A stretch of 43,389 nucleotides of DNA from Parcubacteria group bacterium (GCA_028286825.1 JAQBQV010000001.1:1-43389); one strand, 5' to 3'. Counted from the stretch's first letter, positions 31,709 through 41,000 are shown. Notes: generated by a model not told the origin, from the letters alone. Translations and numbers: made by a program.

Positions 31709-32701
31709 TTAACGCACCGCTGCGCTCACTTTCTTAAGGCGATCGATAAAGACTTTCCGGGCTGCGTCTTTATTCTCCTCTTTACCCTGCCAGACTGAGA
31801 GAGCCTCGTCTTGAAGTGCGCGGGCGTAAGAGAACGTAAGCGGCCACGGGGCCTGAAGCTCCCGTGCCTTGGCCACAATAGCGGCAAGATTCACCGTCGC
31901 CTCGTCCGTTGACTGCCCTCCGGAGAGAAAAACAATACCGGGGACCTGGCGCGGTACACACTCCATAAGTGCTGCGATCGTGTCTTCGGCCACTTCGGGA
32001 GAGAGGTCTTTCTTTTGGTTTTTATCACCCGAGATCGCCATCGAGGTCTTAAGGATTACTCCGCTACAATCAACCGCATTCTCTTCGAGTACTGAAAAGA
32101 GTGTGCCCAGCGTTTCAACGAGGACTTCCTTTGCCTTCTGACGACTATGTTTACCTTCATGAAGCACCTCCGGCTCAAGAATAGGCACGAGACCTGCCAT
32201 CTGCACGTCTTTAGCATAGCTCGCGAGACGTTTAGCATTTTCGTGAATTGCAGAAGCAGTAGGCAGTTCATCTCCGTCTATACGTATTACCGCTCTCCAC
32301 TTCGTAAAGACTGCGCCCTGCTTCTTGTACTCTATTAATCGTTCAGGGAGGTCAAGCAGCCCCTGAGTGATGAGCTCTTGCGGACTCGTACTGATGGGCT
32401 CAGTACCAAGGTCGACCTTAATACCTGGGAAAATACCTCGCTCAGCGAGCGAATCGGAAAAAAGCTTTTTGTCGTTTCCTTTTTGTTCAAGCGTTTCTGA
32501 AAAAAGAATGACTCCTGAGAGATAGTCTTCAGCTCCTGGCGCACTTAAAAAGAGATCGCGATATTGTCGCCGCATTTCCTCACCCGCCTCAATGCCGTAA
32601 CTCGCGAGTCGCGCAGTTGCGCTATGCACGCTCTCATCGGCAGCCAGGATTCCTTTGCCTGGCACAAAAAATGAGCGCGCAATCGAAATAAGATCGGTCA
32701 T
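31709..32701 (-). CDS. Class I fructose-bisphosphate aldolase (Schiff-base type)
   Basis: 330 aa from ATG 32701, chosen because an extended -10 (TGG-TACCAT) lies 6 nt upstream and because MTDLISIARSFFVPGKGILAADES aligns with the start of class I aldolases; the track start adds 23 residues with no fit. Animal/plant-type class I signatures: GKGILAADES (D22), KWRAV (K134, R136), LVPILEPEVL (E176, E178), the Schiff-base Lys in VILKTSM (K218), FLSGGQSTDEATVNLAAI, WPLTFSYARALQ. Cleaves fructose-1,6-bisphosphate to DHAP and glyceraldehyde-3-phosphate without a metal; class I enzymes often also act on sedoheptulose-1,7-bisphosphate. Near the gap/pentose-phosphate operon but on its own promoter. Confidence 0.93.
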   Translation of the reverse strand: MTDLISIARSFFVPGKGILAADESVHSATARLASYGIEAGEEMRRQYRDLFLSAPGAEDYLSGVILFSETLEQKGNDKKLFSDSLAERGIFPGIKVDLGTEPISTSPQELITQGLLDLPERLIEYKKQGAVFTKWRAVIRIDGDELPTASAIHENAKRLASYAKDVQMAGLVPILEPEVLHEGKHSRQKAKEVLVETLGTLFSVLEENAVDCSGVILKTSMAISGDKNQKKDLSPEVAEDTIAALMECVPRQVPGIVFLSGGQSTDEATVNLAAIVAKARELQAPWPLTFSYARALQDEALSVWQGKEENKDAARKVFIDRLKKVSAAVR

Positions 32702-32707
32702 GAACAA

Positions 32708-32716
32708 ATGGTACCA
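32708..32716 (-). promoter_or_regulatory. Extended -10 box of the aldolase gene, leaderless
   Basis: Minus strand TGG-TACCAT followed by 6 nt (TTGTTC) and ATG 32701. Confidence 0.55.
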
Positions 32717-32792
32717 CGCGAGCCATGTGTATTTTTGCACGAGTGGCTGCAATGCCTCGAGCAAGTGCACATACCATCGCGTGTGTGCTGCA

Positions 32793-32801
32793 TGGTAGAC
32801 T
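32793..32801 (+). promoter_or_regulatory. Extended -10 box of the PfkB-type kinase gene
   Basis: Plus strand TGG-TAGACT followed by 9 nt (GGTGGTCAT) and ATG 32811. Confidence 0.5.
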
Positions 32802-32810
32802 GGTGGTCAT

Positions 32811-33794
32811 ATGGATTTCATTGCGATTGGGGACACTGCGGTCGACGAATTTATTCAACTAAAGGAAGCGCGTGTTAATTGTGATATTAACGACGAGAAC
32901 TGTACGATCTCGATGAAGTGGGGCGACAAGATCCCGTACGAGTCGTCGATTCTGGTTGCGGGAGTTGGGAACGCGGCGAACGCGGCCGTCTCTGCGGCTC
33001 GGCTTGGCCTGTCTGCCGGCTTCGTCTCAAATATTGGCAAAGACAAGTTTGGAGACGACACACTCGCAAGCTTTGCTACTGAAAACGTCGACGCAACCTA
33101 TGTCCGGGTAAACGAAGGAGTTCCTACCAACCACCACTTCGTTTTGTGTTTTGAAGCAGAGCGCACGATCCTCATTCGCCATCAGGAATATCCGTATGCC
33201 CTCCCCGCTGATTTTATCGCGCCAAAATGGATCTATCTTTCTTCAATCGGTGAAGGCGCTGAAGCCTTCCATCAGGAACTCACCGAGTGGCTCAAGGCAC
33301 ACCCTGAAACAAAGCTTGCGTTTCAACCAGGGACGTTCCAAATGAAACTTGGTATTGAGAAACTTGCTGCTCTGTACAAACAAACTGAGATCTTTGCATG
33401 CAATAAAGAGGAGGCGCAGCGCATTTTGGGTATCGTAGAGCACGACGTGAAGTCACTGCTCGAGAAAGTGAGAGCGCTTGGCCCAAGCATCGTCTTGATT
33501 ACTGACGGACCACATGGCGCATACACTTTTGACGGTACGACATACTTGAAGGTGCCGATGTATCCAGACATACAACCCCCGGTAGAGCGCACCGGTGCCG
33601 GTGACGCCACCACCTCAACGGTAGTGGTTGCACTTGCTCTCGGCCTTTCACTTGAAGAGGCACTCGCATGGGGCCCGATAAACTCAATGTCAGTCGTGCA
33701 AGAGATTGGCGCTCAAAAAGGCCTCCTTACTCGAAGTAAACTCGAAGAATATCTTGCGACGGCGCCAGAGAGTTATCGCGTAGAAACGTTCTAG
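32811..33794 (+). CDS. PfkB/ribokinase-family carbohydrate kinase
   Basis: 327 aa. Starts MDFIAIGDTAVDEFIQL, the usual first strand of the fold. GVGNAANAAVSAARLGL (51-67) corresponds to the GGxxxN sugar-binding signature 1, and the anion-hole/catalytic RTGAGDATTS (260-269, base D265) to signature 2. The family phosphorylates ribose, fructose-6-phosphate, adenosine, tagatose-phosphate and other sugars; the substrate cannot be read from sequence. Extra residues between strands 1 and 2 (NCDINDENCTISMKWGDKIPY) are unusual. Convergent with the gap/pentose-phosphate operon and divergent from the aldolase, which suggests a sugar-phosphate substrate of that pathway. Confidence 0.9.
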   Translation: MDFIAIGDTAVDEFIQLKEARVNCDINDENCTISMKWGDKIPYESSILVAGVGNAANAAVSAARLGLSAGFVSNIGKDKFGDDTLASFATENVDATYVRVNEGVPTNHHFVLCFEAERTILIRHQEYPYALPADFIAPKWIYLSSIGEGAEAFHQELTEWLKAHPETKLAFQPGTFQMKLGIEKLAALYKQTEIFACNKEEAQRILGIVEHDVKSLLEKVRALGPSIVLITDGPHGAYTFDGTTYLKVPMYPDIQPPVERTGAGDATTSTVVVALALGLSLEEALAWGPINSMSVVQEIGAQKGLLTRSKLEEYLATAPESYRVETF

Positions 33795-33946
33795 TAGTGA
33801 AGTGCTGCTGCTGTGTCAGCATCAATCATCACATAGGTAACCGTGTTCGAATCTGCAACGCGCATGATAGTGACGGCGGCAAGCGCACCAATAATAGTAA
33901 TGATGAGTATTGAAAAATAGGTATTGAGTCGGCGCGTCAGCATCAT
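33791..33946 (-). CDS. 51-aa single-helix membrane protein at the end of the pentose-phosphate operon
   Basis: Too short for the ORF track. ATG 33946 overlaps the tktC stop as ATGA; the product is MMLTRRLNTYFSILIITIIG, then ALAAVTIMRV and a short polar tail ending TAAALHY. One transmembrane helix (about 10-30), outside tail of about 20 residues. The translational overlap and intact frame up to the converging kinase gene (4-bp overlap) argue that it is real. No family recognised. Confidence 0.6.
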   Translation of the reverse strand: MMLTRRLNTYFSILIITIIGALAAVTIMRVADSNTVTYVMIDADTAAALHY

Positions 33947-34929
33947 AGCGCCAAGAGTGATTTCGCTGCCTTGACGATTGACTCAGAGTCGAGTTCGTAA
34001 TGCCTTAACAGTTCCTCGGGCGTACCAGATTGTCCAAACTGGTCTTGCACACCCAAAATCCGCATGGGGAGCGGGTGAGACTGAGCGAGACACTCTGCAA
34101 TCGCGCTGCCAAACCCGCCATGCGCCTGATGCTCTTCAATAGTGACTACCGCGGGCACTTGCTTCGCCACCTCGAGCACTGCCTCTGTGTCTAGTGGCTT
34201 CACGGTTGGTATATGGAGTACAATCGCTCCGACGCCTTGCTCGTGAAGCATTTGTGCAGCAAGGAGCGCGTTATAGCTCAGTGCTCCTGTCGAAAGCAGT
34301 GCCACCTCAGGATTAATCGGATCAAAGAGTCTGAGCGCTTTACCTATAGTAAACGGGGTTTCGGGTGTGGTAAAAACGGGTGTTGCTGAACGGCCAAAGC
34401 GTATATAGACAGGCCCATCTGTTTTTGCCGCCGCTATCACTGCCTTATGCGCTTCAGTCGCGTCACCCGGGACGATCACCGTCATGCCGGGGAGCATACG
34501 CATCAAACCAATGTCCTCGAGCATTTGGTGTGTAGCACCGTCAGGGCCAACGGAGACACCTGCATGCATTCCGCAAATCTTCACAGCAGCATGATTGAGC
34601 GCGATCGTGGTACGAATCTGCTCGTAGTTACGACCTGGATTAAAGGCCGCATAGCTCGTGATAAACGGAATTTTGTTCGCGAGTGCCATACCAGCTGCAA
34701 CCGTTGCCATATTCTGCTCGGCAACCCCCATTTCAACGAAACGGTCAGGGAACGCCTTTTCAAACACTTCAGCGCGCGTCGACTCCTTAAGGTCTGCCGA
34801 AAGGACCACGACACGCGCGTCAGTGGTGCCTGCTTCAACCACGCCGGTACCGAACCCGTCTCGAGTCGCTTTCTGTTCGATATCGTCTGCAAAAATTTTT
34901 GCAGACAGGTACGCCTCTTTGTTAAGCAT
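33943..34929 (-). CDS. Transketolase, C-terminal subunit (split gene)
   Basis: 328 aa. Pyrimidine-binding domain of TPP enzymes (about 20-190: VVVLSADLKEST, FPDRFVEMGVAEQNMATVAAGMAL with the cofactor-activating Glu, ITSYAAFNPGRNYEQIRTTIA, GVSVGPDGATHQMLEDIGLMR) plus the C-terminal transketolase domain (200-325; VALLSTGALSYNALLAA, VTIEEHQAHGGFG). Works with the N-terminal half encoded just upstream (8-bp overlap). Transfers two-carbon units between pentose and hexose/triose phosphates. DXS is excluded by the lack of its extra domains and by operon context. Stop codon TGA. Confidence 0.93.
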   Translation of the reverse strand: MLNKEAYLSAKIFADDIEQKATRDGFGTGVVEAGTTDARVVVLSADLKESTRAEVFEKAFPDRFVEMGVAEQNMATVAAGMALANKIPFITSYAAFNPGRNYEQIRTTIALNHAAVKICGMHAGVSVGPDGATHQMLEDIGLMRMLPGMTVIVPGDATEAHKAVIAAAKTDGPVYIRFGRSATPVFTTPETPFTIGKALRLFDPINPEVALLSTGALSYNALLAAQMLHEQGVGAIVLHIPTVKPLDTEAVLEVAKQVPAVVTIEEHQAHGGFGSAIAECLAQSHPLPMRILGVQDQFGQSGTPEELLRHYELDSESIVKAAKSLLAL

Positions 34930-35779
34930 ATTCTTGTGTGACCTTGCCGTTCATGGTGCGAATCTCTTTCAAGAAGCGTTGTGCTTCCTCTTTCGTCGGC
35001 GGTTTACCGTGCCAGCGATAATCGCCTTCGATCTCAGGTACGCCCTTACCTGGAATGGTGTGCGCAATAATGATCGTCGGTTTCTCGACAACTGCTTTAG
35101 CCTCATCAATTGCTTCGATAAACTGTCGCACATTATGCCCGTCGACTTCGATCACGTGCCAATTAAAAGCGCGATATTTATCTGCGATCGGTTCGAGCGA
35201 CATCACGTCTTCAGTCATACCGTCGATCTGGATGTTGTTGCGATCCATCACGGCCGTGAGGTTTGAGAGTCTATATTTGCCCGCAAACATCACCGCTTCC
35301 CAGATGTTGCCCTCATCCTGTTCGCCATCGCTCATGAGGCAATAAACGCGATTCTTCTTCTCGTCCATACGAAAGGCATATGCCATACCCGAAGCCTGTG
35401 AGAGACCTTCTCCTAATGGTCCCGAGGTGGTTTCAAGACCCGGAAGCCGAAGTCGCTCAGGATGGCCCTGGAGCCTCGAACCAAACTGCCGCAGCGTCGC
35501 ACACTCAAGAACGTCAAAATACCCCGCATGCGCCATGGCCGCGTAACGAACGGGTACGATATGGCCGTTTGAGAGTATGAGCCGATCTCGATCAGCATCG
35601 TCTGGATGCAGCGGGTCGTGCTTCAAAATATGAAAGTAAAACGCAGTAAAAATATCGGCCATACCTAAGGGACCGGCGGTGTGACCGCTACCAGCGGCTA
35701 CCAGCATTGAAATTATAGTTTCGCGAATCTCTTCCGCCGTATTTTCTAACTGAGAAATGTCAGAATCTGTAAGCGCCAT
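34922..35779 (-). CDS. Transketolase, N-terminal subunit (split gene)
   Basis: 285 aa. TPP pyrophosphate-binding domain: GSGHTAGPLGMADIF, DRDRLILSNGHIVPVRYAAMA, GLETTSGPLGEGLSQASGMAYA, and the GDG-type metal/TPP motif as SDGEQDEGNIWEAVMFAG with the downstream NNIQIDG. Pairs with the next gene to make one active transketolase. A TGA-TATACT box lies 6 nt before the ATG in the 14-bp gap after rpe, so the two transketolase genes have a promoter of their own in addition to read-through. The GGAGGG between box and ATG is too close to act as a normal Shine-Dalgarno. Confidence 0.93.
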   Translation of the reverse strand: MALTDSDISQLENTAEEIRETIISMLVAAGSGHTAGPLGMADIFTAFYFHILKHDPLHPDDADRDRLILSNGHIVPVRYAAMAHAGYFDVLECATLRQFGSRLQGHPERLRLPGLETTSGPLGEGLSQASGMAYAFRMDEKKNRVYCLMSDGEQDEGNIWEAVMFAGKYRLSNLTAVMDRNNIQIDGMTEDVMSLEPIADKYRAFNWHVIEVDGHNVRQFIEAIDEAKAVVEKPTIIIAHTIPGKGVPEIEGDYRWHGKPPTKEEAQRFLKEIRTMNGKVTQEYA

Positions 35780-35785
35780 CCCTCC

Positions 35786-35794
35786 AGTATATCA
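35786..35794 (-). promoter_or_regulatory. Internal extended -10 box before the transketolase genes
   Basis: Minus strand TGA-TATACT followed by 6 nt (GGAGGG) and ATG 35779; fills the whole rpe-tktN gap. Confidence 0.55.
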
Positions 35795-36487
35795 CTAGAC
35801 TCCGTAGGGGCTTCTAAGCGTTTCAAACGATTCGAAGGCTGCTCGTGGATCAGCAGCTTTCAAAAGCGCCGAACCAGCAATGAGGCTTGATGCGCCCGCA
35901 CGTAAAAGCTCTTTCGCGTTTTCAAAGGTCACACCGCCGTCAACTTGAACCGGAAGTGCTGGGTATCGAAGTTTGCACATCCGGATTTTTGGTATGACTG
36001 CCGGATCGAGCGGCTCGCCCTGGCGCCCAATACGAGCAATGCCCATGCATTGTATGTAATCGAGGTGTTCGATACTCTCACTGATGCGCTCGAGGTCGGT
36101 GTCGACGTGAATCGCGAGCCCAATGGAGACGATATGACCATAGTGATCTTGCGCCTCTTCTATGAGCGTATGAAGATCCGTTGCGCTGCCTTCGTGGAAG
36201 GTGAGCCTCGTTGCTCCAGCAGAGATCCACGGTTCAGCAGCGCGAACTGGGTTAAAGCACATAAGATCGACCTCATAGGCAATGCGATGTGGCTCAAGGA
36301 GACCCGCTAACTGAGGGTCTTTAGCGTCGACGTCGTTTGTGTATGGCCACGAACCAGGTGAAACAAAGAGTCCATCAACCACGTCGATCTGCACGCGAGC
36401 GATACCTGGGAAGGTCTCGAACAGGACAAGCTTCTCTTCAAGATCCTGTCTTGAAGATGGTAAAACTGCCGGCGTCACGAGACTCAT
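35795..36487 (-). CDS. rpe: Ribulose-phosphate 3-epimerase-like protein with altered metal ligands
   Basis: 230 aa TIM barrel. Family landmarks: VTPAVLPSS at the N-terminus, VQIDVVDGLFVSPGSWPY in place of HxDxMDGxFVP, YEVDLMCFNP in place of the xxHLM segment, QVDGGVTFENAKELLRAGAS with the catalytic Asp D183, and the phosphate-binding LIAGSALL. Two of the four usual metal ligands appear replaced (first His by Q33, second His by D74). Normally interconverts ribulose-5-P and xylulose-5-P with Zn or Fe. Context (rpiB upstream, transketolase downstream) supports the role. The start overlaps the rpiB stop as TAATG. Confidence 0.82.
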   Translation of the reverse strand: MSLVTPAVLPSSRQDLEEKLVLFETFPGIARVQIDVVDGLFVSPGSWPYTNDVDAKDPQLAGLLEPHRIAYEVDLMCFNPVRAAEPWISAGATRLTFHEGSATDLHTLIEEAQDHYGHIVSIGLAIHVDTDLERISESIEHLDYIQCMGIARIGRQGEPLDPAVIPKIRMCKLRYPALPVQVDGGVTFENAKELLRAGASSLIAGSALLKAADPRAAFESFETLRSPYGV

Positions 36488-36969
36488 TAGAATTTGGCCA
36501 AACGGCGCGCGTGTCGCGGAGCATCAGAGAAGGGCGTCTCAAGGAAAATACGGACCGCCTCGTCGGCATGATCTCCGGACATAAAACGCGCGCCGAGCGA
36601 AAGGACGTTTGCATCATTATGACGGCGGGGAAGTCGGATGGCGTCATATCCGTCTTCTGAGTGTCCTCCTTCGATATCAAGCGCTGCTGTCACCTGCATC
36701 GGGCCGTAAAAAACCGCAGCCCGCACGCCGACGATCCGATTTGCCGCCATGGCCTCACCCTGGCCGCTACCACCAATGATCACACCACGCGCCTCAGGAT
36801 CTTCAGAAACTCGTTTTGCCAAGGGCGTAACAAAATCAGGGTAGTCATCGTCGGGGTCAAGAGCGAATGCTCCGCTGTCTTCGACGTCGTAGCCGAGCGT
36901 CCGTACGTGCTCCATGAGCGCATTTTTGAGGAGAAACCCAGCATGATCGGCCGCGAAATATACTTTCAT
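36487..36969 (-). CDS. rpiB: Ribose-5-phosphate isomerase B, Glu-type active site
   Basis: 160 aa. MKVYFAADHAGFLLKNAL (D8, H9), YPDFVTPLA and GVIIGGSGQGEAMAANRIVGVRAAVFYG. The E. coli-type catalytic Cys (CGTGxG) is absent; GGSGQGE with E72 matches the Mycobacterium-type RpiB in which a Glu does the proton transfer. Interconverts ribose-5-P and ribulose-5-P. Lies 3 bp after gap and overlaps rpe by 1 bp. Confidence 0.92.
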   Translation of the reverse strand: MKVYFAADHAGFLLKNALMEHVRTLGYDVEDSGAFALDPDDDYPDFVTPLAKRVSEDPEARGVIIGGSGQGEAMAANRIVGVRAAVFYGPMQVTAALDIEGGHSEDGYDAIRLPRRHNDANVLSLGARFMSGDHADEAVRIFLETPFSDAPRHARRLAKF

Positions 36970-36972
36970 ATA

Positions 36973-37980
36973 TTATGACTGCGCTGCCTTGAGACAATGG
37001 CGTACCAGGCTTTCGGTGTAGCCCATTTCGTTGTCGTACCACGCAAGCACCTTAACTAAGGTTCCGTCAACAACTCTCGTCATTCCGAGGTCAGCGATCG
37101 AAGCGACTGGCTCCCCCACTATGTCACTTGAAACAAGCTCTTCGTCAGTAGTCTGAAAAATACCCTCCCATTTCGACTGCCCTGCTGCGTCACGAAGAAT
37201 GGAATTGACCTCCTCAACTGTTGTCGGACGTTTCGCGATAAACGTTATGTCCGCAATGGACCCCGCAGATACGGGAACCCGGAGTGATATCCCATCGAAC
37301 TTACCCATGAGTGACGGGTGCGCTTGCGCAACAGCAATCGCTGCTCCTGTTGAAGTAGGTACAATATTTTGCGCAGCCGCTCTTCCTTCTTTCATATCCT
37401 TCTTAGAGGGTCCGTCGACAATTGACTGGCTGGCCGTATACGCGTGCGTGGTAGAGAGCACCGCTTTTTCGATTCCGATCGCCTCGTCAAGAATCGTAAT
37501 CACGGGGCTTGCGGAGTTAGTCGTGCATGACGCGTTGGAGGTAATTGCGCAGGTCGCAAGTTTATCTTCGTTTACTCCCATAAGAACCGTCGCGCCAAGT
37601 GGCGAATCACCCTTTACAGGCGCAGTAATAATCACGCGACGTGCGCCAGCCGTGATGTGCGCCTGAGCCTTCTCATAGTCAGTAAAAAAGCCCGTTGATT
37701 CGATCACGACATCTATATTGAGATCCTTCCAGGGAAGCATGGCCGGATCCTTCTCAGAAAGGAACTTCACTTCCCTACCACCGATCAAAAGAACTCCGTC
37801 TTTCACTTCTACTTGAAATGGGGCTTTACCGTACACCGTGTCATGCTTCAGTAAATACGCCAGATTTTCGAGGGAGCCGAGGTCATTAACCGCGACTACT
37901 TCGATTCCCCGCTCATGCGAAAGGCGAGTAAATGCTCGCCCAATTCTCCCAAACCCATTAATAGCGACGCGAATTGCCAT
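36973..37980 (-). CDS. gap: Glyceraldehyde-3-phosphate dehydrogenase
   Basis: 335 aa, normal length. Rossmann start MAIRVAINGFGRIGRAFTRL with VNDLG (D33, NAD preference), catalytic C152 in SNASCTTN, H179 in STTHAYTASQ, and the C-terminal WYDNEMGYTESLV. Oxidises glyceraldehyde-3-phosphate to 1,3-bisphosphoglycerate. First gene of the operon gap-rpiB-rpe-tktN-tktC-51 aa. Promoter TGG-TATACT with a leader of about 30 nt and no clear Shine-Dalgarno. Confidence 0.97.
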   Translation of the reverse strand: MAIRVAINGFGRIGRAFTRLSHERGIEVVAVNDLGSLENLAYLLKHDTVYGKAPFQVEVKDGVLLIGGREVKFLSEKDPAMLPWKDLNIDVVIESTGFFTDYEKAQAHITAGARRVIITAPVKGDSPLGATVLMGVNEDKLATCAITSNASCTTNSASPVITILDEAIGIEKAVLSTTHAYTASQSIVDGPSKKDMKEGRAAAQNIVPTSTGAAIAVAQAHPSLMGKFDGISLRVPVSAGSIADITFIAKRPTTVEEVNSILRDAAGQSKWEGIFQTTDEELVSSDIVGEPVASIADLGMTRVVDGTLVKVLAWYDNEMGYTESLVRHCLKAAQS

Positions 37981-38016
37981 GTTGAATTGAAGTTAAAGTA
38001 ATACTGCTTCCTCAGA

Positions 38017-38025
38017 AGTATACCA
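38017..38025 (-). promoter_or_regulatory. Extended -10 box of the gap/pentose-phosphate operon
   Basis: Minus strand TGG-TATACT, 36 nt before ATG 37980, in the 51-bp gap after the giant surface protein gene. No terminator is visible in the gap. Confidence 0.6.
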
Positions 38026-38031
38026 CCAGGC

Positions 38032-41000
38032 TTATTGTGCCATCGTTGCCTCAGGAGAAGCAGTGACGTTTATGCTTCGCGTTGTCGAACCGAGGTTACC
38101 CGCGGCATCGGTGGCACTATAGGTCACGATATACGTACCGACGGTGCTGGTATCGACAGAGCCGGTTGTAATAATCGTCGACGTCAAATCACCATCAACA
38201 TCGTCAGTGGCAGTTGCTCCATCATCGATAAAGCTTGAACCGACGGTTATCTCTAGCTCTGCTTGTCCAACGAGACTAACAACGGGAGCGGTTGAATCAG
38301 TTGCTGCGGGAGGCGTCGAGGTAGCGGCCGGAGGAGTCAAGGTTGAAAATTCTGGTGGCACGATCACCGTCGTAATCGTTGGCGTGATTTGGTCGACGCT
38401 TGGACCCATATCGGTGCTGGTGGCTGTCGTAGTAGTTGCTTGCCCGTCAGACTGGATAAGGAAGTAGTCAAAGGTTGCATCCCCTACTTGCGCCTCTTTG
38501 AAGTGGACGCTGAAGGATCCATCAACCTTCTCCCCTACCCACCAACTGCCATCAACCGACGAATTGAATGTGACAAGGACCTTCGTCGTTGGCTTCATGT
38601 ATGCATTGTTCACTTGTGCAACAGTGTTACCAGCAAGGATCGTGACCGAACCTGCAGAACTCGTGCCGGCTGAGTTAGTTGCAGCTACAAACTGATCAGA
38701 CACGAGGGTACCGAATTGTGCGAAACCTTGGCTGATGTAGGCACCAACCGCATTAAAGGCGCTTGCTAAGGAAGACGTCGAGATCGAAATTGGCGAACCG
38801 CTTGCGGTGGTGATTGAACCATTCTCAAGTGCTGCAACGCGGGTCTCGAGAGAAGTGATGCGTATGTCTTCCTGCGCAATGCGATCCGCAAGCGCTTGGA
38901 TACCTGAGAGGTTGTAGGTCGCAAGCTTGTAGAGGTCGACATCGCCACCAAGAGTGAGTACTGCTGACGGCATCTCCGCGGTGACTGTTGTTGTCCCAAG
39001 CGTGAAGCTTGTCGAAGGTGAAAGCGTCGTCGAGAAAGAATGGCCAAACACATTTCCTGAGACAGTAAGCTGCGGCAACATGGTCATCGCGCTTACCGAC
39101 TGCTGAACCATCTGATTAACAGAATCCTCGATCTTCATTCCGGCAACACGTTCTGTCACGAGCGATTCGATTTGCTCAACGGCGAGCGACTTGTTACGGC
39201 GCGAGATCAAGACCTTAATCTTGCCAGTTCCTGATGAGAGTGACTCAAGAGCAACGCCGACCGTCGAGTCACCACCATCTGCACGCATTGCCACACCTGG
39301 AGTTGAAGAAGCTGACGTGAGCGAATCGCCGATGTTAATCGGCCCGTTCTCAGCCGACACAAAAGCGTCAACTTGTCCGAGCATACCAATCACAGCGTAG
39401 TGCGAAGGGTCTGCCGCTACCGCCGCTGTATTATTACCAGTTATAGACGGGTGCGTTGACACGATACCCATCACGTTATTGTCAGCTCCGCGTTCACAGC
39501 GCTTCACTGCATTGTTGCTAAGCACATCCACACAGACCACTTCGCCAGGAAGAAGGTTGACGCTATTGGTACGGAAGTACTCGGCATAGTCGGCACCCAC
39601 GGCGGCAACAGTATCCGAGAAAAGCGCACCGTTTGCGTTCACTCTGAGGATGTAGCTTGCTGACCCACGAGGGATTGCTCCGTTAGTCGATGTCGAGATG
39701 GTAAATACGTTTCTCGTACTTGGGAAGGCTCCGTCGTCAACGAGCGCAAACTTGGCTCCGGGAGTCGTCGTACCAATACCGACGTTACCAGTCCAATCGA
39801 CCACAAAAGCCGAAGAGGTTGCAACTCCAGTTGTCGACGAAGCCACCAAGAAGAGGTTTTGTCGCGCAAGTGAGTTTGCACTACCGATAGCAAAGAGTGC
39901 GCCTGGTGACGTCGTACCGACGCCAACCTGACCTGCGTTGTTGATAATGAAACTTGTTGCGCTCGATGAGCCGACGACAAATGCAGGAGAAGAGATGTTA
40001 CCTGTAATCGGATTCACTGAGAGCATTGCCCAGGGTGTCGAGGTACCGATGCCGACAAGCCCGCTCTGATTAACGCCTGACACAACGAATGCTGGTGTCG
40101 AGCTACCGTAGTTAGCCACGACAAACGCTGGGTGCGTTGGCCCCATTTCTACTGAGAATTTACCCCACGGAGTAGACGTACCAATTCCGACCAATCCAGA
40201 GGTACCACCGCTAATAATTGAAAGTGCTGGTATTGAGGAGCTAGCAAACGTAGCCGGAGAAGAAGTTCCGATATAGAGATTGCCGCCGACCGAACGGAAA
40301 CTCCACGGACTTGCTGTCGTGCCGTCCCCAAGCGTGAGCTGAGAGTTTGTGCTTGATACAACATTGAGGGGCCACTGAGGAGTTGTTGTGCCGATGCCCA
40401 GGCGACCCGTGCTATCGAGAGTCATCAGTGGATTGGTTCCCGGAGTGATGCCACTACCCCATTGGAAATAATCGTCGTCTGCGATATCGTTGTCTGACTT
40501 ACGTCCCTGCCAGAAGTCTGTGTCTCCACCCGCATTGCCTCCGAAGAGGATACTTGGCGAAACTCCTACACCGTTCTGTTCGTATAGGTCGATTGTTGCA
40601 CGTGGCGCATATGGGGTATTGATGCCAAGTCGTGCGCCATTAGGTCCCGACGTGATTGAGAGAGCGGTCATGCCAGAGGTCGTTGCAAATGTCGTTGGTG
40701 AAGACGTCGAGAAATAGAGGTTCCCATTTTCGTTTGCAATCACCCAGTGCGGATTCGCTGCAGACGAGGTGTCAGTAATTGCCAGCTGACCTCCGTGGAA
40801 CGTGTTGCTCAAACTCGACGTCGCAATCTGCATGAGCCATTGAGGGGTAGAAGTGCCGACACCTACAGAACCAGAGCCCGTAATTGTCATTCTGGTATTA
40901 GTGGTCGTTGCGGTACCTCCAGTGAGGAAGTAGAGATTTTTATTAGCCGAGCCGTTAGCGACATACATGTCATTACCGAGACCGAGGAGAGTAGTGTCAC

